In this document: positions 9,601-14,910 of the stretch, one piece after another
Numbering within the stretch: position 1 is the first letter of the stretch
Layout of the letters: each line of letters begins with the position of its first letter
Source of the DNA: Setaria digitata
Taxonomy: Eukaryota; Nematoda; Chromadorea; Rhabditida; Setariidae
Assembly (NCBI GenBank): GCA_003640385.1
Contig: RCAB01000820.1
Span: forward strand, 1 to 17,383
DNA: 17,383 bases
Direction: 5' to 3'
Position numbers and translations under genes: made by a program
The notes under the pieces: model-generated
The model's input: the letters and a program-made list of their open reading frames with translations, nothing else
Databases searched by the model: none
What the model was told of the DNA's origin: nothing

Positions 9601-10519
9601 CACCTACGTGATTCAGTTGCGTATTAATATCACGAACACACGTTCGGATATCCCTTTCATGTGATAAAGCATTAACATAAACGCAAACGTCTGGCTTCCG
9701 TTCCATCTAAAAAACAAAAAATTATCCATTGAGAAGATCGAAAAGAATTTGAAAGAAATTGAAATAAATATTTTGATTACATAATATTCACTTATTGAAC
9801 TTACTACATGTTGTACTGTAATCTTATATTGCTGTTCCAATCGTTGCACAATAATTATTATACCGCCACTCATCTGTACACGTATTGGAGGCCATTTAGT
9901 TGATTGATCATACGGAATTGTTACCTAAATGAATACAGTAGAACCATCAAGGTTTTTAGTTTGTGATAAGATTACGAAAGACAAGGAAATAAATGGTATA
10001 CCTGGAAGAGTAGTTTGTGAGCTAATTATAAAACAATCGAACAGATTTAAATGAGCAATTTTAAAAAATTTCGAATTAATTAGTTAGTTTTATAATAATA
10101 TTTTATAAAATGTGAGATTCAATATTTGGATGACAATAGGGTTTTACACTCCTATATGAGGAAAGAATATTTTATGTCCAAAAATGTCTATAATATAATC
10201 TAAAAATAGCTTTAAGAATAAATTATAACAAAACAAAAAATAAAATAATTGAATAAAAAAAAGCACTTTTCCATTTATGAAGTAAAATTGGCTGATGAAA
10301 TCACATATCTTTTAAAAAATAAATTGAAATTTTACTAGTAAGATAAAAAGTTTGCAAAATGGAAAATTTTATTTCAACAAGACAAGATGATATTTTTTTT
10401 TATAAAAACATAAATTTAGAAAAAACCTGTGCATTACGCAATTCTTCGAATAATTGTACACGAGGCTTTCGTCCTTTTTCCACTTTTAAGTAAAATTTTC
10501 CAGCATCATTTGCAACCAT
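525..10519 (-). CDS. Large ankyrin-containing beta-solenoid protein, 14 joined exons (5' end incomplete)
   Basis: Exons, in coding order: 10519-10427, 9924-9805, 9706-9581, 9082-8930, 8531-8364, 7804-7644, 7307-7154, 6970-6794, 5913-5769, 5574-5483, 4826-4679, 4290-1158, 1010-834, 684-525. Every intron is GT..AG and every junction agrees in phase, giving 5,007 nt = 1,668 codons plus TAA. Residues 1-285 and 385-1390 are rich in alternating hydrophobic strands with Gly turns, the pattern of a right-handed beta-helix resembling haemagglutinin-type repeats of bacterial surface proteins (inference from pattern, not a database match). An ankyrin-like pair lies at about 290-384, and a non-repetitive Cys/Ser/Asn-rich then helical then acidic C-terminus at 1392-1668. 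No signal peptide or membrane segment is seen, so an intracellular scaffold is possible. Function is unknown. The Met at 10519 sits directly after a 3' splice site (CATTATAG/ATG): either a spliced-leader acceptor with no 5' UTR or, more likely, an internal Met, since upstream exons fit in phase. Least certain splice sites: the acceptor at 8531 (or 8510) and the donors at 5483 (or 5489) and 9805 (or 9808). Confidence 0.88.
834..1010 (-). CDS. Solenoid gene exon, C-terminal region, residues 1557-1616
   Basis: Acceptor GATTACAG/A completes an Arg codon (AG/A); donor ACGCT/GTACAT in phase 2. It encodes FESQSLYELANRFRLRSRKF, then GLPRVEHHSAEDDIGYVSRS, then a Ser/Glu/Arg-rich stretch. Reading on past the donor gives a hydrophobic segment that looks like a membrane helix but is T-rich intron sequence (834 is the exon edge). 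Hydrophilic, probably disordered or helical; no known domain seen. Confidence 0.85.
1158..4290 (-). CDS. Giant exon of the solenoid gene, residues 513-1557
   Basis: 3,133 nt open from acceptor TTTTCTAG/GAACTT to donor AAAG/GTTATT. It carries about 880 residues of repeat-type strands, for example LTVGGQLEVLNGPLILKGRS, ARLELNGSQVTVSGISSNLK and ISLDGKIMNSESVLATGDEI, followed from about residue 1392 by a non-repetitive region: Pro/Asn/Ser/Cys-rich linker (1392-1430), then helical segments such as YDELEEALKRANKM and LYLTLLKLLNEVHIDHILIR. Coils average near 20 residues but are irregular. The open frame runs about 10 nt into the 3' intron before a TAA at 1148-1150; that TAA is not the true end, because two further exons join in phase. 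Cys is frequent throughout. A Ser run encoded by TCA repeats is noted separately. Confidence 0.95.
3588..3611 (-). repeat. Coding TCA microsatellite giving a Ser run
   Basis: A TCATCATCATCATCATCCTC-type run inside the giant exon encodes seven consecutive Ser (EISSSSSSSLALP, about residue 740), between solenoid strands and a Pro-rich turn. Such runs vary in length between alleles and probably form a surface loop here. Confidence 0.85.
4291..4678 (-). other. Intron, 388 nt
   Basis: GTAATT..TTTTCTAG, splitting Gly 513. AT-rich filler; the open frames in it are low-complexity Phe/Ile/Leu/Asn/Lys reading. Nothing else seen. Confidence 0.8.
4679..4826 (-). CDS. Solenoid gene exon, residues 464-513
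   Basis: Acceptor TCTATTTAG/ATCGTT (an in-frame TAG lies in the acceptor, so the exon cannot extend upstream), donor TCGG/GTAATT in phase 1. It contains AGIWSVGEQFSLHVKSATFL, the first of three Gly-x-Trp units. Other GT choices near the 3' end (GAAT/GTTGTT, TGTT/GTTATA) would create TGA at the junction and are excluded. Confidence 0.87.
4827..5482 (-). other. Intron, 656 nt
   Basis: GTTAAT..TCTATTTAG, phase 0. AT-rich with A runs at 4871-4880 and 5155-5163. No exon-like segment that would fit phase 0/0 was found. Confidence 0.75.
5483..5574 (-). CDS. Solenoid gene exon, residues 433-463
   Basis: Acceptor TTTTCTAG/GACAAG completes the split Gly 433; donor AAG/GTTAAT in phase 0. It encodes QVKHVNLDVSCGGNVATTEE and AIVSQEQWVK. 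A second donor 6 nt upstream (TGG/GTTAAG) is possible, but using AAG/GTTAAT puts the next Gly-x-Trp exactly 40 residues on, in register with the following two units, so I prefer it. Confidence 0.84.
5705..5729. repeat. Short AAAT tetranucleotide repeat
   Basis: About five copies of AAAT/TAAA within the 194-nt intron 5575-5768 of the solenoid gene. Ordinary simple sequence. Confidence 0.85.
5769..5913 (-). CDS. Solenoid gene exon, residues 385-433
   Basis: Acceptor CATTAAAG/GTTGGG (phase 0), donor GAAG/GTGTAT in phase 1, splitting a Gly codon (G/GA). It encodes a CADC pair and then strands SSTLVLTVYGNAKCEAKSIW and GGSVTVSVGHDLIIEG. The solenoid pattern resumes here after the ankyrin-like insert. 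Confidence 0.88.
5914..6793 (-). other. Intron, 880 nt, with duplicated block
   Basis: GTAAGT..CATTAAAG, phase 0. The longest intron of the joined gene. Much of its length is a direct duplication bounded by N bases (listed separately), so its true length is uncertain. Confidence 0.8.
6236..6539. repeat. Direct duplication, about 148-bp period, with N seams
   Basis: Copy 1 is 6236-6382 and copy 2 is 6384-6539. Both start ATTAAACAATAAGATATGAG and end TTTCCAGTAAATTATTAAT, nearly identical over the first 42 and last 70 bases and different in the middle. Single N bases lie at 6278 (inside copy 1) and 6383 (between copies). Each copy holds an inverted repeat TATACTT-acatatacg-AAGTATA. Either a true tandem duplication or an unmerged assembly overlap. 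Confidence 0.9.
6794..6970 (-). CDS. Solenoid gene exon, basic helical segment after the ankyrin-like repeat, residues 326-384
   Basis: Acceptor CCGCTGCAG/AAAAGT, donor AAG/GTAAGT (consensus), phase 0 at both ends. It begins with an Asp run (GAT codons, NTDDDDTPRK), continues with a basic stretch (VRKYRAVHASERRNKMREK) and then ITLIQALISTHDW, which looks like the helix pair of a degenerate second or third ankyrin unit. An alternative acceptor TTTCAAG 22 nt upstream is excluded because the preceding exon ends in phase 0. Confidence 0.87.
7154..7307 (-). CDS. Ankyrin-like repeat exon, residues 274-325
   Basis: Acceptor TTTATAG/A (completes the split Gly), donor AAG/GTTAAA in phase 0. After a Ser/Thr-rich linker it encodes LSSAILYEKPDTVAQLLEDG followed by VDLND. 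This fits the ankyrin repeat consensus (helix, helix, LLE-x-G-[AV]-D-[VL]-N). The next exon supplies TPRKVAVRKY, like the TPLHLA start of a following repeat. Ankyrin repeats bind other proteins in general; the partner here is unknown. The exon is in frame with solenoid exons on both sides. Confidence 0.85.
7308..7643 (-). other. Intron, 336 nt
   Basis: GTATTT..TTTATAG, splitting a Gly codon. AT-rich; no further feature seen. Confidence 0.8.
7644..7804 (-). CDS. Solenoid gene exon, residues 221-274
   Basis: Acceptor GTTTCAG/TTATCT (phase 0), donor GAGG/GTATTT in phase 2, so a Gly codon (GG/A) is split at the junction. It encodes strand repeats such as VVNILHFRLTGCLANFG and MEFHIDGSVLSLQDS. 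This is the last clear solenoid exon before the ankyrin-like insert. Confidence 0.86.
7805..8363 (-). other. Intron, 559 nt
   Basis: GTAATG..GTTTCAG, phase 0. The part around 8030-8280 is T-rich and A-poor on the plus strand but carries no repeat or coding pattern I can support. Confidence 0.78.
8364..8531 (-). CDS. Solenoid gene exon, residues 165-220
   Basis: Ends TAT/GTAATG in phase 0. Encodes RRIQIDGRICCFDQ and SALLHIGVDGAIGINR, two coils with Gly turns. The 5' edge is uncertain: acceptor AAGTCAG at 8531 gives seven extra residues (LIQIHFK) with alternating hydrophobics, which I favour; acceptor ATTTTAAG would start the exon at 8510. Both keep phase 0. Confidence 0.82.
8672..8922. repeat. 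43-bp minisatellite, about six copies
   Basis: Copies start at 8672, 8715, 8758, 8801, 8844 and 8887, an exact 43-bp step. Each starts ATAGGTTAGTAGTGAAAAGG or a close variant and holds CACGTAAAA. The last copy is partial and more diverged, and a piece of an earlier copy precedes 8672 from about 8656. It lies in the 398-nt intron 8532-8929 and ends about 8 bp from the splice donor of the exon at 8930. Confidence 0.95.
8930..9082 (-). CDS. Solenoid gene exon, residues 114-164
   Basis: Acceptor TTTTTAG/GTAACT, donor CGG/GTTTGT, phase 0 at both ends. Clear repeat-type strands: VTGRIKAIKVTFESTVG, then LSARSVILKAQHIFIKPEAL. The residues SARSVILKAQHIFI are typical of one solenoid coil. The donor lies only about 8 bp from the end of the 43-bp minisatellite that fills much of the next intron. 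Confidence 0.85.
9083..9580 (-). other. Intron, 498 nt
   Basis: GTGCGT..TTTTTAG, phase 0. It contains a minus-strand open frame (9334-9561) that I take as chance, because the flanking exons join in phase without it. Confidence 0.75.
9581..9706 (-). CDS. Solenoid gene exon, residues 72-113
   Basis: Acceptor TTTTTTAG/ATGGAA, donor GAG/GTGCGT, phase 0 at both ends. It encodes MERKPDVCVYVNALSHERD and then a Cys/Arg-rich stretch ending AGPNLE, which runs on in frame to VTGRIKAIKV in the next exon. The exon starts with an ATG directly after a splice site, as does the exon at 10519, but the upstream exons join it cleanly, so it is not taken as a start. Confidence 0.82.
9805..9924 (-). CDS. Solenoid gene exon, residues 32-71
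   Basis: Acceptor ATTTAG/GTAACA; donor GTA/GTAAGT, the consensus form; phase 0 at both ends. It encodes a strand-rich piece including IRVQMSGGIIIIVQRLEQQY. A donor 3 nt further upstream (CAT/GTAGTA) would also keep phase and would remove one Val. Confidence 0.82.
9925..10426 (-). other. Intron, 502 nt
   Basis: GTTTTT..ATTTAG, phase 0. AT-rich with several A and T runs; nothing else seen. Confidence 0.78.
10427..10519 (-). CDS. Solenoid gene exon, residues 1-31
   Basis: Begins ATG directly after acceptor CATTATAG and ends CAG/GTTTTT in phase 0. It encodes DAGKFYLKVEKGRKPRVQLF, a strand-rich stretch followed by a short helix (EELRNAQ). The following exon continues as VTIPYDQ. Good splice sites and the lack of T-rich low-complexity codons mark it as coding. 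Confidence 0.8.
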
Positions 10520-10989
10520 CTATAATGAAAACAAAATTTCGTTAAAATTTTGAAAAGTTTTTTGATATTCATTAAACTATCTTTTCAAAAGCGAGAAAAA
10601 AAAAGCGAGTTTGCGATGGGAAGCAAAATATCTCTGACAGCTATTTTAAGATGTAGACTTCAGATTTTTTCAGTTCTTTACTACTTATTTTTTGTTTTGG
10701 ATTTCCGGTATGATTTTAAAAAATCAATCATAAACGTAAATCATAATTACACCAAGTCTAATATCTAATTTTTCATGCTCTTAGCAACCTTTTTTACATG
10801 CAATTTTCTCCTCTTGGAGGTTCGAAAAAAAAAGCCAAATTTTAAATGTTAAAATGAATGAAAAGTTATTATTTAAGCAAAATTTACCAATTAAAGTAAA
10901 TCAGAGGGGAATTAATGGACATGCAACTTATCGTAGATAACTAAACAAAATTTATCAACTAAACTTAATTATTGAGATTGGAAAGAAAC
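10520..10989 (-). other. Probable intron (or 5' flank), 470 nt
   Basis: Between the candidate upstream exon 10990-11079 and the exon starting at 10519. If that upstream exon is not real, this is the 5' flank of a spliced-leader-type start. No promoter motif can be supported. Confidence 0.5.
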
Positions 10990-11079
10990 GATAGTTATTT
11001 CAAATTGATAGGAATCATCAAATAAACAACACGAAGTGAAACTATCTGCGACAACAGAAATCGTGATAGAAAGAGACTC
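10990..11079 (-). CDS. Probable upstream exon of the solenoid gene (30 codons)
   Basis: Open for 30 codons between acceptor TTTTTTAAG/GAG and donor ATC/GTTTCT, phase 0 at both ends, which joins in frame to the exon starting at 10519. The peptide contains SLSITISVVADSFTS and DDSYQFEITI, matching the alternating strand pattern further along (compare ISLKIQADLFTLHTG near residue 520). GTT-type donors are common in this gene (GTTAAA, GTTATT, GTTTTT, GTTTGT). If real, it shows that the protein starts further upstream than 10519. The alternative is that it is untranslated or chance sequence and that 10519 is a spliced-leader start. Confidence 0.58.
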
Positions 11080-11171
11080 CTTAAAAAAGAAAAATAACAT
11101 TTAAAAAAAGGAAAAAAAAAAAGAGAAACAATTTAAAATTAATTCGAATTACTTTTAGTTTCTGTTGTCAC

Positions 11172-11213
11172 TTGTATTTGGCCCAAATCAAGTTTTTGTG
11201 GGGAATTTTTATT
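11172..11213 (-). CDS. Candidate upstream exon of the solenoid gene (14 codons)
   Basis: A 42-nt phase 0/0 segment between acceptor TTTCGACAG and donor CAA/GTGACA. It ends in the residues LDLGQIQ. Joined to the next exon it reads GQIQ-ESLSITIS, which resembles GQVKHVNLDVS, the Gly-started strand at residue 433 of the same protein. That shared register is the main support; the exon is short and its acceptor lacks a T-rich tract. In the same frame TGA lies just upstream of the acceptor and TAA downstream of the donor, so it cannot be much longer. The exon before it should end in phase 0; a 37-nt piece at 11393-11429 (SNITVTSIPSNF, donor GTACAT) would fit but is too short to trust. Confidence 0.42.
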
Positions 11214-12967
11214 CTGTCGAAATCATATTTGTTTATCTGAGATAAGATTTATTCACCTTAAATTACGCAATGTTGATCGCTGACTAGGGACAAAATAATA
11301 ATGTCCATATGATTTTGCTACATAATTAATTTAAATGTTTCAAATTTGTTCATTTGCTGAAAAATAAAATAATTTCAAATTATAAAATGTACAAAATTTG
11401 AAGGAATAGAAGTAACAGTTATATTGCTTCTGCTCAAAAAAAAAAAAAAGAAAAAAAACTGACAAATATGGAAATTGACAAACTGACAAATAAAAGCTAG
11501 CCGATGATAGAAATTTTTAAGGAAGTTAAAAATAACGTTAGGAGAAATTGAAAAATGAAAGTTGAAAGCAGAAAAGCGTAAGCGGAAAAAATAATTAACA
11601 TCAATCAAAGAAAATGAAGTGTCAAAAATTGTCCAATATGAATGAGCACGAAATGATTACGGAATTAATTAGCAAAAGTTAATTAAGATGTTACACAATT
11701 CTGAGATGACGAATTTTTAATCCAATGACCATTTTCCTTTAAGTATTATTTGATAAAAAATCAAAAACTTTCACGAAATAAACAAACATACCTAGAAAGT
11801 GATAATAAAGAAAGAGAAATGAATAATGAAATGAAAATTGTTGCGAAAAAAAAAAAAAAGAAAAAAAAAGAATGCCTATATAATAAGAGAGGAAAGTATT
11901 ATTGTGCTAGAAAATTGATGAAGTGCCTACTTCTCAATGTGTTTCGGTGCAATTAAAATTTTCATTCAAAATTTGCTCATAGACCATATGCACACACATA
12001 CTGTATAGCCTTGAAATTTTGCTCTTTTTCTTGAAATTTCTTCATTTAATTTTTTATTTTTTAAATTTAGAAAATTCGCTAGTCCACTGACTAGATAGAC
12101 ATTTTAGTTCTGCTTCCAGAACAATAAACATCCGTAGTAAGCATTAACATGTGTCACTTTTAATGAGTTCAAAAATTTATCACTTCGAGAAGCCATAATG
12201 ATTATTGTCATCATGCTTAATTTAGTTGACAAATGACAAAAATTGAACATTATGAATAAATTAACATTAACGTTCATTTTACCTAAATTACTTTCTTGTT
12301 TTTTTTCACCACTTCAACAGCAAAAAGTTTTCTACCAGTTTTTATAATATCTGCGCCAGAATTTTATTTAATTTAATTAAATGTACCGCAGAAGTAGAGG
12401 AAGAAATACTTGGTGAAAGTGCTGTAATTGTTAAAGTTAGCAAATTACAATCAACAGCAAAAAAAGAAAAAAGAAATATTCTTATTTTCGTTATCTAAAG
12501 CTTAACTTTAGGGAATAGAATAAACAAAAATAGTGTAATGACTAAAAAGATAGAGCATTTAAGCAAGTTTTTGAATTGATGAAGCACTCTAAAAACAAGA
12601 TTTACTACGAAAAGGAAAATAAAAAGAATTAACATGAAGATGATGGAGATAAGGCTGACTGACTGATGGACATTTCAATTTTCAGCACTTAATTTTTCTA
12701 AAATCTTTTAAAATATAAATTTCGGCGTTTTTTTTTTCTTTCTCCAGATGTTGATAAAGAAATAGCTCGATGGATATTATAATATTATATTCTAATAACA
12801 ATCCTAACTAAAGTGTTATATTTAGAGCCTTAATTTTGACTCAATATTTATCATATTACAGTTACAAAACTGGAAATATTATTCCCCTATTCATTTTAAT
12901 CAGCTGTTACAGTTTATAAAATTGCTCAAACTTCTAGGTAAAATAATCTTCCCAAATTAATCTGAAT
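11214..12967. other. AT-rich non-coding region, no assignable gene
   Basis: Long A and T runs (11436-11458, 11847-11869) and short chance open frames on both strands. It may hold further 5' exons or long introns of the solenoid gene, but none can be fixed by phase. No RNA gene seen. Confidence 0.55.
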
Positions 12968-13009
12968 TTTAAGCAAGATTATAAGCTAAAGCTTATAATC
13001 TTGCTTAAA
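12968..13009. repeat. Perfect inverted repeat, 19-bp arms, 4-nt loop
   Basis: Arms 12968-12986 and 12991-13009 are perfect reverse complements (core AAGCAAGATTATAAGC), separated by TAAA. RNA from either strand would fold into a 19-bp hairpin. It directly abuts the first of three copies of a GTTTGCCAAGTG block, so an assembly or cloning foldback is also possible. Confidence 0.95.
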
Positions 13010-13157
13010 GTTTGCCAAGTGTTAATTTTACTTTTATTTTTAGTTTGCCAAGTGTTAATTTTACTTTTAAAACTTTATTTCATAGATCATAAAGTCNAAT
13101 TAGGTTTGCCAAGTGTTAATTTTACTTTTAAAACTTTATTTCATAGATCATAAAGTC
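13009..13157. repeat. Tandem block, partial plus two full 54-bp copies, with an N
   Basis: A GTTTGCCAAGTGTTAATTTT block occurs three times: a short copy from about 13010 and two 54-bp copies at 13043-13096 and 13104-13157 that look identical. The two long copies are separated by N at 13097 and six bases. The layout resembles the N-seam duplication at 6236-6539. Confidence 0.9.
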
Positions 13158-14165
13158 AAAAATTTTGGATAATCTCACTACTCTATTGATGTTAGCGTAG
13201 TGATTACAAATTTTACCATTTACATCCTCTATGTTGCAAAAGTTGTGAACAATCAAAAGTTGATTTAAATAGAATGAAATTTAAAAAAGAGCTATTTGAA
13301 GGAAGATTTAAATGTCAATTTAAGGGAAATCTGAAAATATGAAATAATGAGATTTGAAAGTGTAGACAAAATCGTCTTATTTATTTTTTCATTTATTTTT
13401 TTATTTTTTATTCTCTATACGCTTGCCGAAACACACTTTGAGAAAGGATTTAAATCATTCTAAAAAAATGAACCCAAATGGTTTTTCATGATAAATAAAA
13501 ACATTTGAGGAGTGAGTTTTAAATGACCTCATTAACTGTACATAGTAATGATGTCTTAATTGCCTGAAGCTTTTCAGTCGTCGAGAGAATATGTTGAGAC
13601 GTTTTTAGTAGTTGTGATTGATAGTTCCGAAATTTCTGCATTTTATTTTCATTGACTAAAGAGATAGTTTAATTAGGAAAAAACTGCCAAGAAATTACAA
13701 TACGATGCTGTTCATATTCATTATCAGTTCATTTCAATTTTACAACATATTTCCGAAAAAAAAAAAAATTAAAAGTTTGACACTATGCAAGAAATTTCCA
13801 GTTACTATTAAATAAACCTTGTAAACTGCAGGAAAAATACAATCCCAATAAAATATATATATATATAAAATTTAGGATATTCTAAAATTCAAGTTATATT
13901 TTGCTGATACACTGATACTGATGGATTATCCCCATTACGACAAATACTTTGGTTAGAATTTTTTTTTTTTTTTTTGTGATAAACTTCATGATTATCTTTT
14001 CGGGCTCCTAATGGTAAGTCCAACCAATTAAGAGTGAAATCCCTGAAGAATTCAAGGTCAGGAAGAGAGCCGGTAACAGAGTGAAGGCTCAATTTTAAAA
14101 CTGAAGATTAACTATAAAATTCTAAAAGTATTACACAACTAATCGAAGAAACTTGACTTTTTCAG
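13158..14165. other. AT-rich region, mostly no feature
   Basis: Includes an (AT)n stretch at about 13854-13867, an A run at 13756-13768 and a 16-base T run near 13960-13976. A higher-complexity segment at 13977-14095 follows the T run and is described as a finding. No gene is called. Confidence 0.6.
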
Positions 14166-14175
14166 TTAACTGAAA

Positions 14176-14367
14176 ATGAGTAAATTACATGACCGACGAT
14201 TATTCGAAATACTTAATAATTTAGCAATGTTTGTTGGAGCGGAATTTCCAGAAATTATAAAATTCACAACTTCTTTCATGCAATCATTGCTAGTGACTGG
14301 TCAACTTATTATCGATAAAATTTTATCTAACTGGTCTTTACTTAATTTAGTTGCTTTCAACAGTTAG
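14176..14367 (+). CDS. Possible small gene or first exon, 63 codons
   Basis: ATG at 14176 lies 10 nt after a strong 3' splice site (GACTTTTTCAG, AG at 14164-14165) with an in-frame TAA just after it, the layout expected for a nematode spliced-leader acceptor with a short 5' UTR. The peptide begins MSKLHDRRLFEILNNLAMFV and includes PEIIKFTTSFMQSLL, with composition unlike the Phe/Ile/Asn/Lys noise around it. It ends at TAG 14365-14367, but AACA/GTTAGT at the end could be a donor. A downstream open segment at 14451-14549, after acceptor CTCCATAG, encodes LINNIIKGDNDIDNSECKN and more acidic residues before TAA; it needs a phase-0 donor, for which only weak sites exist (TTA/GTTGCT, CTA/GTGACT). 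No family recognised. The minus strand is also partly open here. Confidence 0.3.
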   Translation: MSKLHDRRLFEILNNLAMFVGAEFPEIIKFTTSFMQSLLVTGQLIIDKILSNWSLLNLVAFNS

Positions 14368-14469
14368 TTTCAAACAATACTATTCGTAAGACTGCTTTGT
14401 TATATAGAAAAAGATAATACAAATTCGATATGTTAACTTTTGCTCCATAGCTGATAAACAACATAATCA

Positions 14470-14750
14470 AGGGAGATAATGATATTGATAATTCTGAATG
14501 CAAGAATGCTGTAGATTTCAACGAATATGATCATGATGATAACGAATAATAATGATCATGTTGATAACGACTTTTCAGATAATACTGATAATGCTTTTGA
14601 TGCTAAATGTGATGATTTTCAATTATCAATATTATTCTATTATCAGTGTTATTATTATTTATTATGATTATTATTCTATTATCAATGTTATTATTATAAA
14701 TATTATCATTATTATTAATGTTGATAGCGACAATGATTAACAACAATTAT
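14470..14750. repeat. GAT/TAT-rich simple sequence
   Basis: Degenerate GAT, AAT and TAT trinucleotides (for example GATCATGATGATAACG, then TATTATTATTATT). It resembles the microsatellite at the left end. The open frames over it (14552-14740) are low-complexity Ile/Tyr/Asn reading and are not called. Confidence 0.8.
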
Positions 14751-14910
14751 TACTAGAAATTTTAACAAATCATCCCTAGAAATGAACCATGTTCCCAGCT
14801 GTTCAACACCTCTGTCCTATTCTTCCTTTGGCCTTTTCAAGGACTTTCAAAGTGTTGTTTCTCACTTTGGCTCTCTAACCAGATCTCTTCCACCATTTTC
14901 TTTCAAATAA

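Noticed and set aside
11257..11317. Minus-strand exon-like piece SYGHYYFVPSQRSTLRN with donor AAG/GTGAAT
   Set aside because: It ends in phase 2 and cannot join the phase-0 candidate exons at 11213 or 11079; the open stretch is only 26 codons between stops.
11375..11608. Minus-strand frame rich in Phe
   Set aside because: It reads poly-T stretches; composition is that of AT-rich noise.
12924..12946. Spliced-leader RNA gene (CTCAAACTTC resembles the end of nematode SL1 in reverse)
   Set aside because: Only about ten bases match; the rest of the leader, its donor site and Sm site are absent.
14552..14740. Plus-strand frame rich in Ile/Tyr/Asn
   Set aside because: It covers TAT/AAT simple sequence.
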